The notes below the pieces were generated by a model. The model saw only the letters and a list, made by a program, of their open reading frames with translations. It was not told where the DNA came from and made no database searches. DNA of 12,726 nucleotides, from the NCBI GenBank assembly GCA_937886455.1, contig CALGCU010000183.1, positions 1 to 12,726 on the forward strand, given 5' to 3'. A program made the translations under genes and the position numbers. Source of the stretch: an uncultured Bacteroidales bacterium (lineage in GTDB: Bacteria; Bacteroidota; Bacteroidia; Bacteroidales; Paludibacteraceae). How positions within the stretch are numbered: position 1 is the first letter of the stretch; every line of letters starts with the position of its first letter. Shown here in pieces: positions 6,443-12,726 of the stretch.

Positions 6443-7603
6443 TTATTGATCCCATCCAATTCCCTTGTATTTATCAAGGTCCCATTCTTCATCTTCTTCG
6501 TTCATGTAGATAGTGTTGAATGTTTCCTCTTCTTCATCTTCGCCGTCTTCACATTGGAGTTGTTGAACATCCATAGGCTTGTGTGATATCTCTATCTCCT
6601 TCTTATATCCGTCCTTGTGTAACTCACTCCATATCAAATCTTTCAATTGATTAACACCTAATCCTGATATGGAAGAAATAAACACGGTCGGAAGGTCTTC
6701 CGGCAACAATTGTTTCATCTCATCCATCAATTCCTCATCAAGCATGTCACACTTAGTGATGGCTAATATGCGTTGCTTCTCAGCTAATTCTGGATTATAT
6801 TGTGTTATTTCATTGAGTAAAATGGAATATTCTTTTTTTATGTCTGCAGAGTCAGCCGGAATAAGAAATAACAGGATGGCATTTCTTTCAATATGTCTCA
6901 AGAAACGCAAACCCAAGCCTTTGCCTTCACTCGCACCTTCAATGATTCCAGGAATGTCCGCCATGCAAAACGATTGATTGTCTCGATAACTCACAATCCC
7001 AAGATTAGGAACAAGGGTGGTAAATGGATAATCGGCTATCTCTGGCTTTGCTGCAGAAACTACAGAAAGTAAGGTTGACTTCCCAGCATTGGGAAAACCA
7101 ACTAATCCAACATCTGCAAGTACTTTTAACTGCATGATAATGTTGCGCTCCACTCTGGGCTCACCCGGTTGTGAGAATCTGGGGGTTTGATTAGTGGCTG
7201 TGCGGAAATGCCAGTTGCCAAGACCGCCTCTACCTCCTTTTAGCAATATAACTTCCTGACCATCATCCTTGATGTCGCATAAAAATTGTCCATCATCTGC
7301 ATCATACACCACAGTGCCACAAGGGACATCTATAATCTTGTCTTCTCCATCCTTCCCAAAACTTCTTGAACCACTTCCGTCACCACCATCTCCTGCGAAA
7401 ATGTGCTTAGCATACTTGAGATGGAGCAATGTCCAGTAGTTTTTGTTGCCCCTGAGAATAATGTGTCCGCCTCTTCCTCCATCTCCACCGTCTGGACCTC
7501 CTTTGGGTATAAACTTCTCGCGATGGAAATGGGTTGAACCCTTCCCTCCTTTTCCGGAACGGCAGTAAATTTTTACGTAATCAATGAAGTTGGAATTGGA
7601 CAT
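6443..7603 (-). CDS. obgE: Obg-family GTPase, ribosome assembly
   Basis: ObgE is an essential GTPase that binds the 50S subunit and couples ribosome maturation to GTP/ppGpp level. The 386 residues show the glycine-rich Obg fold (1-158, with GGPDGGDGGRGGH and LLKGGRGGLGNWHF) and then the G domain: G1 GFPNAGKST 169-177, switch region with DYPFTTLVPN, G3 DIPG 216-219, G4 TKCD 283-286 and G5 SISG from 311. The C-terminus lacks the OCT domain of Gram-positive Obg and ends in a very acidic tail (about 350-385), as in E. coli and other Bacteroidetes. Last gene of the hpt-adk-obgE run, 12 bases after adk. I see no terminator behind it, so some read-through into rpmH is possible. Confidence 0.97.
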   Translation of the reverse strand: MSNSNFIDYVKIYCRSGKGGKGSTHFHREKFIPKGGPDGGDGGRGGHIILRGNKNYWTLLHLKYAKHIFAGDGGDGSGSRSFGKDGEDKIIDVPCGTVVYDADDGQFLCDIKDDGQEVILLKGGRGGLGNWHFRTATNQTPRFSQPGEPRVERNIIMQLKVLADVGLVGFPNAGKSTLLSVVSAAKPEIADYPFTTLVPNLGIVSYRDNQSFCMADIPGIIEGASEGKGLGLRFLRHIERNAILLFLIPADSADIKKEYSILLNEITQYNPELAEKQRILAITKCDMLDEELMDEMKQLLPEDLPTVFISSISGLGVNQLKDLIWSELHKDGYKKEIEISHKPMDVQQLQCEDGEDEEEETFNTIYMNEEDEEWDLDKYKGIGWDQ

Positions 7604-7615
7604 TGTTCTAAAGTC

Positions 7616-8188
7616 TTAAATGATGTGTTGTATAGCTTTTTCTATGCGCTCGAAGATTTGTTCTACACTACCCATTCCGTCAATGTGAGCGTGCTGTTGC
7701 TTAGCTTTATAATGTTCATTAACAGGTCTGGTCTTAGTTTCATACACTTCAAGACGCTTTTGGATGGTTTCCAGGTTGTCATCGCTACGTCCGGAGGTCT
7801 CACCTCTTTTGAGTAAACGATTGATGAGCTCTTCTTTTTCTACTTCAAGGTTGACGAGTAATGTGTGTGCACCTTCTCTTTGTTGCAACATCGTGTCAAG
7901 GGCTTGAGCCTGTTCCACAGTGCGCGGAAATCCATCAAGAATAAATCCCTTACCATGATTATACGCATCCATGGTTTTACTCAAAATGTCAATCATCAAT
8001 TGATCGGGAATGAGATTTCCTTTGGAAATGTATTGATCAATTTCTTGCCCGAGTTGTGAACCGGAAGCAATTTCCTTGCGCAAAAGGTCGCCTGTGGATA
8101 AGTGGGTGAGCTGGTATTTTTCCACCAACAAATCACTCTGTGTCCCTTTACCGGAACCTGGCGCACCAAATAAAATCAAATATAACAT
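7616..8188 (-). CDS. adk: Adenylate kinase
   Basis: Adk balances ATP + AMP with 2 ADP in the cytosol. The 190-residue protein has the P-loop GAPGSGKGT at 8-16, the AMP-site segment STGDLLRKEI at 31-40, and the DGFPRT motif at 85-90. The LID region around 128-137 (RGETSGRSDD) is the short form without the zinc-finger insert, so it is a short-type enzyme as in other Bacteroidetes. No start signal of Shine-Dalgarno type is seen before the ATG. It lies 27 bases after hpt and 12 before obgE, all on one strand, so the three are very probably one operon linking purine salvage, nucleotide balance and a GTP/ppGpp-sensing GTPase. Confidence 0.97.
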   Translation of the reverse strand: MLYLILFGAPGSGKGTQSDLLVEKYQLTHLSTGDLLRKEIASGSQLGQEIDQYISKGNLIPDQLMIDILSKTMDAYNHGKGFILDGFPRTVEQAQALDTMLQQREGAHTLLVNLEVEKEELINRLLKRGETSGRSDDNLETIQKRLEVYETKTRPVNEHYKAKQQHAHIDGMGSVEQIFERIEKAIQHII

Positions 8189-8215
8189 AACTAATACCTA
8201 TAGAGTTGTTTTCTT

Positions 8216-8758
8216 TCAATCATTAATGACGGTGTAAATCTCTTTTAAATTTCTTCCATATCCGTCATAGTCAAGCCCATAGCCCACAATGAAATCGTTA
8301 GGAATCTTAATGGCTGCATAATCCACCTTTACATCACATTGCAGTGCCTCTGGTTTCTGTAAGAATGTGCACACATGTATGCTGTTTGCACCTTTCTCCT
8401 CAAGAGATTTGATAATGCTTTGCATGGTAAAACCGGTGTCAACGATATCCTCTACCACAATAATGTTTCTCCCTTTGATGTTTTCGTTGATACCAATCAT
8501 CTCTTTAATCTTTCCGGTGGAGGAAGTACCTTGATAGGAAGCCAGTTTTACAAAACTGATTTCACAGGGAAAATCAATCTGTTTCATCAAGTCGGATGCA
8601 AACATAAATGCTCCGTTTAAAATACACAGGAACAATGGATCTTTATCTGCCAAATCTTCATTGATTTGTGATGCAACACTGCTCACTGCATTGGAAATTT
8701 CTTCTGCTGTAATGGACAGGCGAAATTGCTTATCTTTGATAGTAACTATACTCTCCAT
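8216..8758 (-). CDS. hpt: Hypoxanthine (guanine) phosphoribosyltransferase
   Basis: Hpt salvages hypoxanthine and often guanine with PRPP to give IMP or GMP. In 180 residues it shows the flexible-loop segment SYQGTSSTG (74-82), the PRPP-binding motif VVEDIVDTG (101-109) with its two acidic residues, and the base-binding stretch KIPNDFIVGYGLDYDG (151-166) near the end. Length and order match the bacterial family; hypoxanthine versus guanine preference cannot be read off. It is first in the hpt-adk-obgE operon. A textbook AGGAGG lies four bases before the ATG, unusual for Bacteroidetes, where the anti-Shine-Dalgarno is largely hidden on the ribosome. Confidence 0.96.
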   Translation of the reverse strand: MESIVTIKDKQFRLSITAEEISNAVSSVASQINEDLADKDPLFLCILNGAFMFASDLMKQIDFPCEISFVKLASYQGTSSTGKIKEMIGINENIKGRNIIVVEDIVDTGFTMQSIIKSLEEKGANSIHVCTFLQKPEALQCDVKVDYAAIKIPNDFIVGYGLDYDGYGRNLKEIYTVIND

Positions 8759-8762
8759 CTTT

Positions 8763-8768
8763 CCTCCT
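8763..8768 (-). promoter_or_regulatory. Perfect Shine-Dalgarno (AGGAGG) of hpt
   Basis: On the minus strand AGGAGG is followed by AAAG and the hpt ATG. Apart from the AGGAG before the 33-residue gene, no other gene start I checked here (rpmH, ssb, nagB, adk, obgE, PASTA, PH gene, fusion gene) has such a site. Confidence 0.65.
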
Positions 8769-8791
8769 TTGAAATTTGAAAAAAATCTGGG

Positions 8792-8799
8792 CGAAGGTA
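8792..8799 (-). promoter_or_regulatory. Possible -7 box of the hpt operon
   Basis: TACCTTCG on the minus strand differs from TAnnTTTG at one position and lies about 34 bases before the hpt start. No TTTG is seen 18-20 bases upstream, so the call is weak. Confidence 0.3.
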
Positions 8800-8950
8800 C
8801 GAATAAAATGTGGAATACCTTGCTTTAATGGGATGTTTTTTGCATTAAAATGTTATTTTATGTCTTATTTACCAATACCCTCCTCACTAACGTCACTAAA
8901 ATATCTTTACGATTCTGCGTTTTTTTTGCTTTTCACACAGTGACATCCCA

Positions 8951-8994
8951 TTACCTCCGTTATCACACCGTTACCATACCGTTACCATTCAATA
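8951..8994. repeat. Helix-phased 11-bp direct repeats, possible operator
   Basis: The units are TTACCTCCGTT, ATCACACCGTT and ACCATACCGTT, then a partial ACCATTCAATA; within them ACCGTTACCAT occurs twice in exact tandem (8967-8977, 8978-8988). The 11-base period keeps each CCGTT on one face of the helix. The array ends about 37 bases before the -33 box of the PH gene, a fit position for an activator. Confidence 0.5.
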
Positions 8995-9031
8995 GAAAGA
9001 AGATAGTTTCTATAATCTCCTTGCGCAAGGA

Positions 9032-9063
9032 TTTGTTTCTTCGCTCGCTTTGTGCTATCTTTG
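9032..9063 (+). promoter_or_regulatory. Promoter of the PH-domain gene
   Basis: TTTG (9032-9035), 20 bases, TATCTTTG (9056-9063): a full Bacteroidetes match. The expected leader is about 20 bases. It may also drive the genes that follow, since no terminator lies after the PH gene. Confidence 0.75.
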
Positions 9064-9090
9064 TAACAGATAATAATAAATATAACGATT

Positions 9091-9468
9091 ATGGGACTTT
9101 TGAATGGATTGTTAGGTAATGCGAGCGAAATAAACACGCAAGCATTACAAGAGGAGTTTGCTCCGTTATTATGCGATGGAGAAAAGATTGACGTGGCTTT
9201 TAGTCTGATTCGCGACAAAGTAATCTTCACTAACAAACGCCTTATTACACTAAATGTGCAAGGAGTTACGGGACATAAACGCAATTATCATTCAATCCCT
9301 TATCGCTCTATTACACGTTTCTCTGTGGAAACATCCGGTACTTTTGACCTTGATGGCGAAATGAAAGTCTGGGTGTCAGGTGATAACACCCCCTATTCAT
9401 TTGAATTTAGTCGCAAGATAGATGTAAAGACATTACAGAGAACATTGGCAGCTCATGTATTAATGTAA
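9091..9468 (+). CDS. Bacterial PH-domain protein (bPH type)
   Basis: A single 125-residue cytosolic domain with no signal or membrane helix. The pattern is that of the bacterial pleckstrin-homology family PF08000: a helix with LLGNASE, then a strand with ICL-type core, RDKVIFTNKRLITLN at about 49-63, GVTGHKRNYHSIPYRSI in the middle, TSGTFDLDGEMKVWVSG, and a last helix (VKTLQRTLAAHVL). Such domains have a PH fold and are found as stand-alone proteins across many bacteria; their ligand is not established and lipid binding should not be assumed. It has its own promoter. A gap of only 29 bases to the fusion gene leaves room for co-transcription, yet the protein looks like a general cellular one and may not belong to the cassette. 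Confidence 0.88.
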   Translation: MGLLNGLLGNASEINTQALQEEFAPLLCDGEKIDVAFSLIRDKVIFTNKRLITLNVQGVTGHKRNYHSIPYRSITRFSVETSGTFDLDGEMKVWVSGDNTPYSFEFSRKIDVKTLQRTLAAHVLM

Positions 9469-9497
9469 TAAAAACTCTTTTAAATTTAGTGAAGTAT

Positions 9498-11270
9498 ATG
9501 CAAGCGGTTATTTTAGCTGCAGGGATGGGAAAGCGCCTTGGTGACCTAACAAAGAGTAATACTAAATGTATGATAGAAGTAGGGGGAGATACGCTTATAA
9601 GCAGATTGTTGCATCAGTTGGACAATCATAATTTGAGTCGTATTGTATTGGTCGTAGGTTATAAGGCGCAAGAACTGCGTGACTATTTAACGGAAGTGAA
9701 GATAAACACACCAATTGAGTTTGTGGACAATCCTGTGTATGACCAAACTAATAACATCTATTCGCTTTATCTGGCAAAGGATTATCTCGTTCGAGAGGAT
9801 ACATTATTGTTTGAGTCTGACCTGATTTTGGAAGATGCTGTGATTGAAAAATTACTGAATAATCCATATCCGGATTTGGCGCTGGTTGACAAATACGAAA
9901 GCTGGATGGATGGGACTGTGGTAACGATAGATGAAGAAAATAGAATTCAGCGATTTATTTCTAATAGCCAATTTCAATACGAAGAAATCCCATCTTATTA
10001 CAAAACAGTCAATGTATATAAATTCTCGCAACATTTCGCTGATACTATGTATGTCCCATTTCTTGAAGCATATTGCACTGCTTTGGGAAAAAATGCTTAT
10101 TATGAACAAGTACTACGGGTAATTACTATGCTTGACAACTCAGGCATGCGAGCTTTACCTTTGTCGGGTGAGTTATGGTATGAGATAGACGATGTGCAAG
10201 ATTTAGATATTGCTGAATCTATATTCGCGGATAACCAATATGACTTGTTATGCGCGCGCTATGGAGGTTATTGGCGATATCCTCACATGTTGGATTTCTG
10301 CTATCTGGTGAACCCATATTTCCCCAACAAGCGTTTATGTGATGAGTTATCTGCAAGCTTTCAAAGACTGCTGACTGAATATCCTTCTGGACAAAGAGTG
10401 AATAGCTTGCTTGCTGCTAAAGATTTTGGCATAAAACAAGAATATATGTTGGTCGGTAATGGTGCGGCCGAACTGATTAAAGTGTTTTTGGAGCAAGTGA
10501 AGGGAAAAATAGGTATCGTGCGACCTACTTTTGAAGAGTACCCTAATCGATTGAAGATAGAACAACTGGAGGTCTATCAAGCTAAAGCTCCTAATTTCGC
10601 TTATTCGGCAGATGACCTAATTAATTATTTTGAAACGAAGAATATCACCACACTGCTTTTAATTAATCCGGACAATCCAACCGGTAATTATATACCTTAT
10701 GTTGACTGCTTGAGACTTGCAGAATGGTCTAAAAAGAAAAACATTAACCTGATATTGGATGAGAGTTTTATAGACTTCTCTAATGAACACCTAACATTCT
10801 TGCAAAATGATGTCCTTGAGAAATTTAATAATTTGATTATTATAAAGAGTATTTCTAAATCCTATGGTGTCCCTGGTTTGAGATTGGGTATATTAGCTAC
10901 TTCAAATGCAATGTTGATAGCCAATCTTCAACGGAGTGTATCCATTTGGAATATTAACTCATTTGCGGAGTTTTTCTTGCAAATTCTGGGTAAATACGAA
11001 GGTGTTTATCTGCAAGCAATGGATAATTTTAGGAAAGAACGAAAACGCTTCGTGGAGGCATTAAAAGGAATCAAATTCCTACGTATTATACCATCAGAAG
11101 CCAATTATTTACTATGTGAGGTGTTAACCCCTCACACTCCTCGAGAACTGACCATCAGACTGCTAAAAGAATCAAATATATTAATCAAAGATTGTACAAG
11201 TAAATGTAATGCGCCATACATACGCATAGCTGTGAGAAACACGATAATGACAAACTTATTAATGCCTTAA
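9498..11270 (+). CDS. Fusion: LicC-like nucleotidyltransferase + CobD-like PLP enzyme (frameshifted 3' end)
   Basis: Residues 1 to about 240 are a sugar-nucleotidyltransferase-type domain close to phosphocholine cytidylyltransferase LicC: LAAGMGKRL at 6-14, acceptor-side NNIYSL at 85-90, metal Asp108 in FESD, and EIDD at 229-232. Residues 265-590 form a fold-type I PLP domain: GNGAAE 320-325, NPDNPTG 390-396, Asp421 in LILDESF, Schiff-base Lys454 in SISKSYG, then GLRLG and Arg576. The NINLILDE-FIDF and GNG-E wording resembles CobD (threonine-phosphate decarboxylase) more than HisC, from memory. A likely reading is that one half makes an amino-alcohol phosphate and the other activates it with CTP; transamination is the alternative. 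ATG 9498 is preferred, though GTG 9489 adds three residues. The last 10 residues look shifted: the family-like end lies in another frame up to 11284. Starts the cassette with the opine and LicD genes. Confidence 0.88.
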   Translation: MQAVILAAGMGKRLGDLTKSNTKCMIEVGGDTLISRLLHQLDNHNLSRIVLVVGYKAQELRDYLTEVKINTPIEFVDNPVYDQTNNIYSLYLAKDYLVREDTLLFESDLILEDAVIEKLLNNPYPDLALVDKYESWMDGTVVTIDEENRIQRFISNSQFQYEEIPSYYKTVNVYKFSQHFADTMYVPFLEAYCTALGKNAYYEQVLRVITMLDNSGMRALPLSGELWYEIDDVQDLDIAESIFADNQYDLLCARYGGYWRYPHMLDFCYLVNPYFPNKRLCDELSASFQRLLTEYPSGQRVNSLLAAKDFGIKQEYMLVGNGAAELIKVFLEQVKGKIGIVRPTFEEYPNRLKIEQLEVYQAKAPNFAYSADDLINYFETKNITTLLLINPDNPTGNYIPYVDCLRLAEWSKKKNINLILDESFIDFSNEHLTFLQNDVLEKFNNLIIIKSISKSYGVPGLRLGILATSNAMLIANLQRSVSIWNINSFAEFFLQILGKYEGVYLQAMDNFRKERKRFVEALKGIKFLRIIPSEANYLLCEVLTPHTPRELTIRLLKESNILIKDCTSKCNAPYIRIAVRNTIMTNLLMP

Positions 11271-11280
11271 AGACAATAGA

Positions 11281-12321
11281 GTGAGTGAGATAAACAAAAT
11301 ATGTATATGTGGAGGTGGTGGATTAGGACACACCTGTGCCGCTGTTCTGTCTTCAAACTCTAATCTGGAGGTGATGATGTATACGAAACATCCTGAGAAG
11401 TGGAATCATGAATTTATTGTTGAAGATGATAATGGTAAATGTATTCAAGGACATTTATCCATTATCAGCAATTTACCACAAGAGGTGATTCCACAAGCAG
11501 ACCTCGTTTTATTATGTCTTCCCGCTTTTCTTGTACAATCAACACTAATAACCATAAAGCCGTTCTTGTCAAAAAACGCAATTGTTGGTTCGGTGGTTGG
11601 TAATACAGGCTTCTTTATCTTTGCACATCAAATATTGCATAACACATCTATTGGCTTATTTGCATTTCAGCGTGTACCATATATTTCCAGAGTAATAGAG
11701 TATGGCCAAAAAGCAGCTTTGTTAGGGTACAAAGAGGAATTATTGATGGCTGTAGAAAATATTCAGAAAATACATGAGTTCTCGCAGTGCATCAGTTCTA
11801 TGTTTTGCACACCAACTAAAATAGTTGACTCTTTTTATGAAGTTACACTCAGCAATAGCAATCCTATTCTTCATACCGGACGCTTATACAGCATGTGGAA
11901 AGATTGGAAAGGGCAAGTATATGCGCAAAATCCACTTTTCTATCATGATTGGACTGATGATGCTTCGCAGATATTATTAGAGATGGATAAAGAGTTTTTT
12001 GACTTGTTACATGTATTGGGAGTTAATTCTAGAAATATACGCACACTATTAGAACATTATGGAGTGAGTAATGCTGTTGCTTTGACACAAAAACTCAAAA
12101 GCATACCATCATTTGCCAATATATTGTCACCTATGCAATGTGTGGATAATGGATGGATTCCAGATATTAATAGTCGATATTTTACTGAGGATTTCCCTTT
12201 TGGACTGCGTTTTATATATGAATTAGCACATCAACATAATTCACCATGCCCAACAATAGACAGAGTATATCATTGGGGAATAAATTTAATTGAAAAAACA
12301 CATGAGAGACTTACTTGTTAA
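11281..12321 (+). CDS. NAD(P)-dependent opine (octopine/nopaline) dehydrogenase-like protein
   Basis: The 346 residues have an N-terminal Rossmann fold with GGGGLGH at 11-17, the second strand ending near 34, and LVLLCLPAF at 75-83. A helical C-terminal domain of the octopine dehydrogenase type (PF02317) follows, with SNSNPILHTGRLY at 191-203, whose His198 fits the catalytic histidine, and FYHDWTDDASQILLEMDKE after it. Family members reductively join the amino group of an amino acid to a keto acid, or run the reverse; substrates cannot be predicted here. The GTG start is chosen because it opens with the Rossmann strand and would overlap a TGA (GTGA) of the frame-restored upstream gene. It overlaps the LicD gene by 20 bases, so all three act in one pathway, probably cell-surface decoration. 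Confidence 0.86.
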   Translation: MSEINKICICGGGGLGHTCAAVLSSNSNLEVMMYTKHPEKWNHEFIVEDDNGKCIQGHLSIISNLPQEVIPQADLVLLCLPAFLVQSTLITIKPFLSKNAIVGSVVGNTGFFIFAHQILHNTSIGLFAFQRVPYISRVIEYGQKAALLGYKEELLMAVENIQKIHEFSQCISSMFCTPTKIVDSFYEVTLSNSNPILHTGRLYSMWKDWKGQVYAQNPLFYHDWTDDASQILLEMDKEFFDLLHVLGVNSRNIRTLLEHYGVSNAVALTQKLKSIPSFANILSPMQCVDNGWIPDINSRYFTEDFPFGLRFIYELAHQHNSPCPTIDRVYHWGINLIEKTHERLTC

Positions 12322-12726
12322 AATAGCTCTTCGATTTGGTGTATATCAACGCATTGTAGAATACATCAATCGAGTTAAGTTTTGCATTCAAGCTCGCCGA
12401 ATGCGAAAAAATGGATTGCAGATGTTGGCTACCGCCAATCAGGTATTTGATAACATGAACATAAAGGCATTTCTTACTTATGGGGTACTACTTGGTGCAT
12501 ATCGTGACCATGGATTCATTTCATATGATCCTGATATTGACCTTGGTGTACTTGCTGATGGATTGCCTGATGATTTACATGAGCAGATGCAAAAAGCAGG
12601 TTTCCAATTATATCGCCAAGGCATACTTGCTAATGGAATAGTGTTTGAAGAAACATATTTATATAAGAAACTACACTTAGACATCTTCTATTATTTTCAA
12701 GAAGGAGATGATTATTATAGTATCAT
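12302..12726 (+). CDS. LicD/fukutin-like phosphotransferase, N-terminal part
   Basis: The gene starts at ATG 12302, inside the 3' end of the opine-dehydrogenase gene (20-base overlap), and runs off the window after 141 codons. A basic N-terminal part (1-40) is followed by the LicD core: TYGVLLGAYRDHGFISYDPDIDLGV, with the DxD-type metal motif DPDID where most members have DDDID, and then HLDIFYYF, the second acidic strand. LicD enzymes move phosphocholine or similar groups from CDP-carriers onto glycans at the inner face of the membrane, and no signal peptide is seen here. Together with the LicC-like domain of the fusion it makes an activation-and-transfer pair. The acceptor is unknown. The missing C-terminus prevents judging completeness. 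Confidence 0.85.
   Translation, partial: MRDLLVKIALRFGVYQRIVEYINRVKFCIQARRMRKNGLQMLATANQVFDNMNIKAFLTYGVLLGAYRDHGFISYDPDIDLGVLADGLPDDLHEQMQKAGFQLYRQGILANGIVFEETYLYKKLHLDIFYYFQEGDDYYSI

Larger units (their letters stand above)
8759..9090. other. Divergent regulatory gap between hpt and the PH-domain gene
   Basis: About 330 bases without a credible gene. It contains the hpt start signals on the left, a set of 11-bp direct repeats (8951-8994) in the middle and a full Bacteroidetes promoter for the rightward PH gene (9032-9063). The open frames crossing it are low-complexity, lack start signals and overlap the PH gene, so I discount them. Confidence 0.65.

Noticed and set aside
8093..8101. Perfect DnaA-box sequence (TTATCCACA on the minus strand)
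   Set aside because: A single copy inside the conserved LSTGD codons of adk; no cluster or AT-rich unwinding region, so not an origin.
8850..9119. 89-codon + strand frame before the PH gene
   Set aside because: Low-complexity Phe/Thr/Leu-rich product, overlaps the repeats, the promoter and the PH gene start.
11238..11270. Programmed -1 ribosomal frameshifting at the end of the fusion gene
   Set aside because: No X-XXY-YYZ slippery heptamer and no clear downstream structure; a simple one-base deletion or sequence error explains it.
12478..12684. 68-codon minus-strand frame at the right end
   Set aside because: Shadow of the LicD-like gene, which has the family motifs.
1..12726. CRISPR arrays, tRNA or rRNA genes, complete IS elements
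   Set aside because: None seen: no regularly spaced repeats, no cloverleaf-like segment, no transposase; the only mobile-element trace is the integrase end.

Overview
The window looks like a chromosomal piece of a Bacteroidales bacterium (Bacteroides/Prevotella relatives). Three things point there: the Bacteroidetes-type promoters (TTTG, 18-20 bp, TAnnTTTG) in front of several genes, the near absence of Shine-Dalgarno sequences, and protein features such as a 52-residue basic L34, a SPOR lipid-era secreted protein before folE, a membrane-anchored triple-PASTA protein before rluD, and an hpt-adk-obgE cluster.

Layout. (1) Bases 3-116 are the last 37 codons of a tyrosine recombinase on the + strand, more GC-rich than the rest and probably the edge of a mobile element. 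(2) Bases 171-2377 are read leftwards: outer-membrane barrel protein, SPOR-domain protein, folE (GTP cyclohydrolase I) and a 33-residue very basic protein, closed by a hairpin terminator. (3) A 440-base gene-free stretch holds the promoter of the barrel gene and the nagB terminator. (4) nagB (leftward) and ssb (rightward) diverge from about 3.6 kb. (5) ssb converges on the PASTA-rluD pair over a bidirectional terminator. (6) rpmH, with its own promoter and terminator, and then hpt-adk-obgE are all read leftwards. (7) After a 330-base regulatory gap the direction flips: a PH-domain protein, then a tightly packed cassette of a nucleotidyltransferase/PLP-enzyme fusion, an opine (octopine/nopaline) dehydrogenase-like protein and a LicD/fukutin-like phosphotransferase that runs off the end.

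How the genes work together. Up to 9.0 kb the content is mostly housekeeping: pterin synthesis, amino-sugar catabolism, ssDNA binding, rRNA modification, ribosome protein and GTPase, and purine salvage. The right end (9.5-12.7 kb) is accessory and more AT-rich. The fusion joins a LicC-like cytidylyltransferase to a CobD-like PLP domain. Next to a LicD-type transferase, this suggests synthesis of an NDP-activated phospho-amino-alcohol and its transfer onto a surface glycan or lipid; the opine-dehydrogenase-like enzyme may further modify an amino group. That pathway is inference from domains and gene order. The fusion also has an apparent one-base frameshift at its 3' end: the family-like C-terminus continues in another frame and would end in a GTGA overlap with the next gene.
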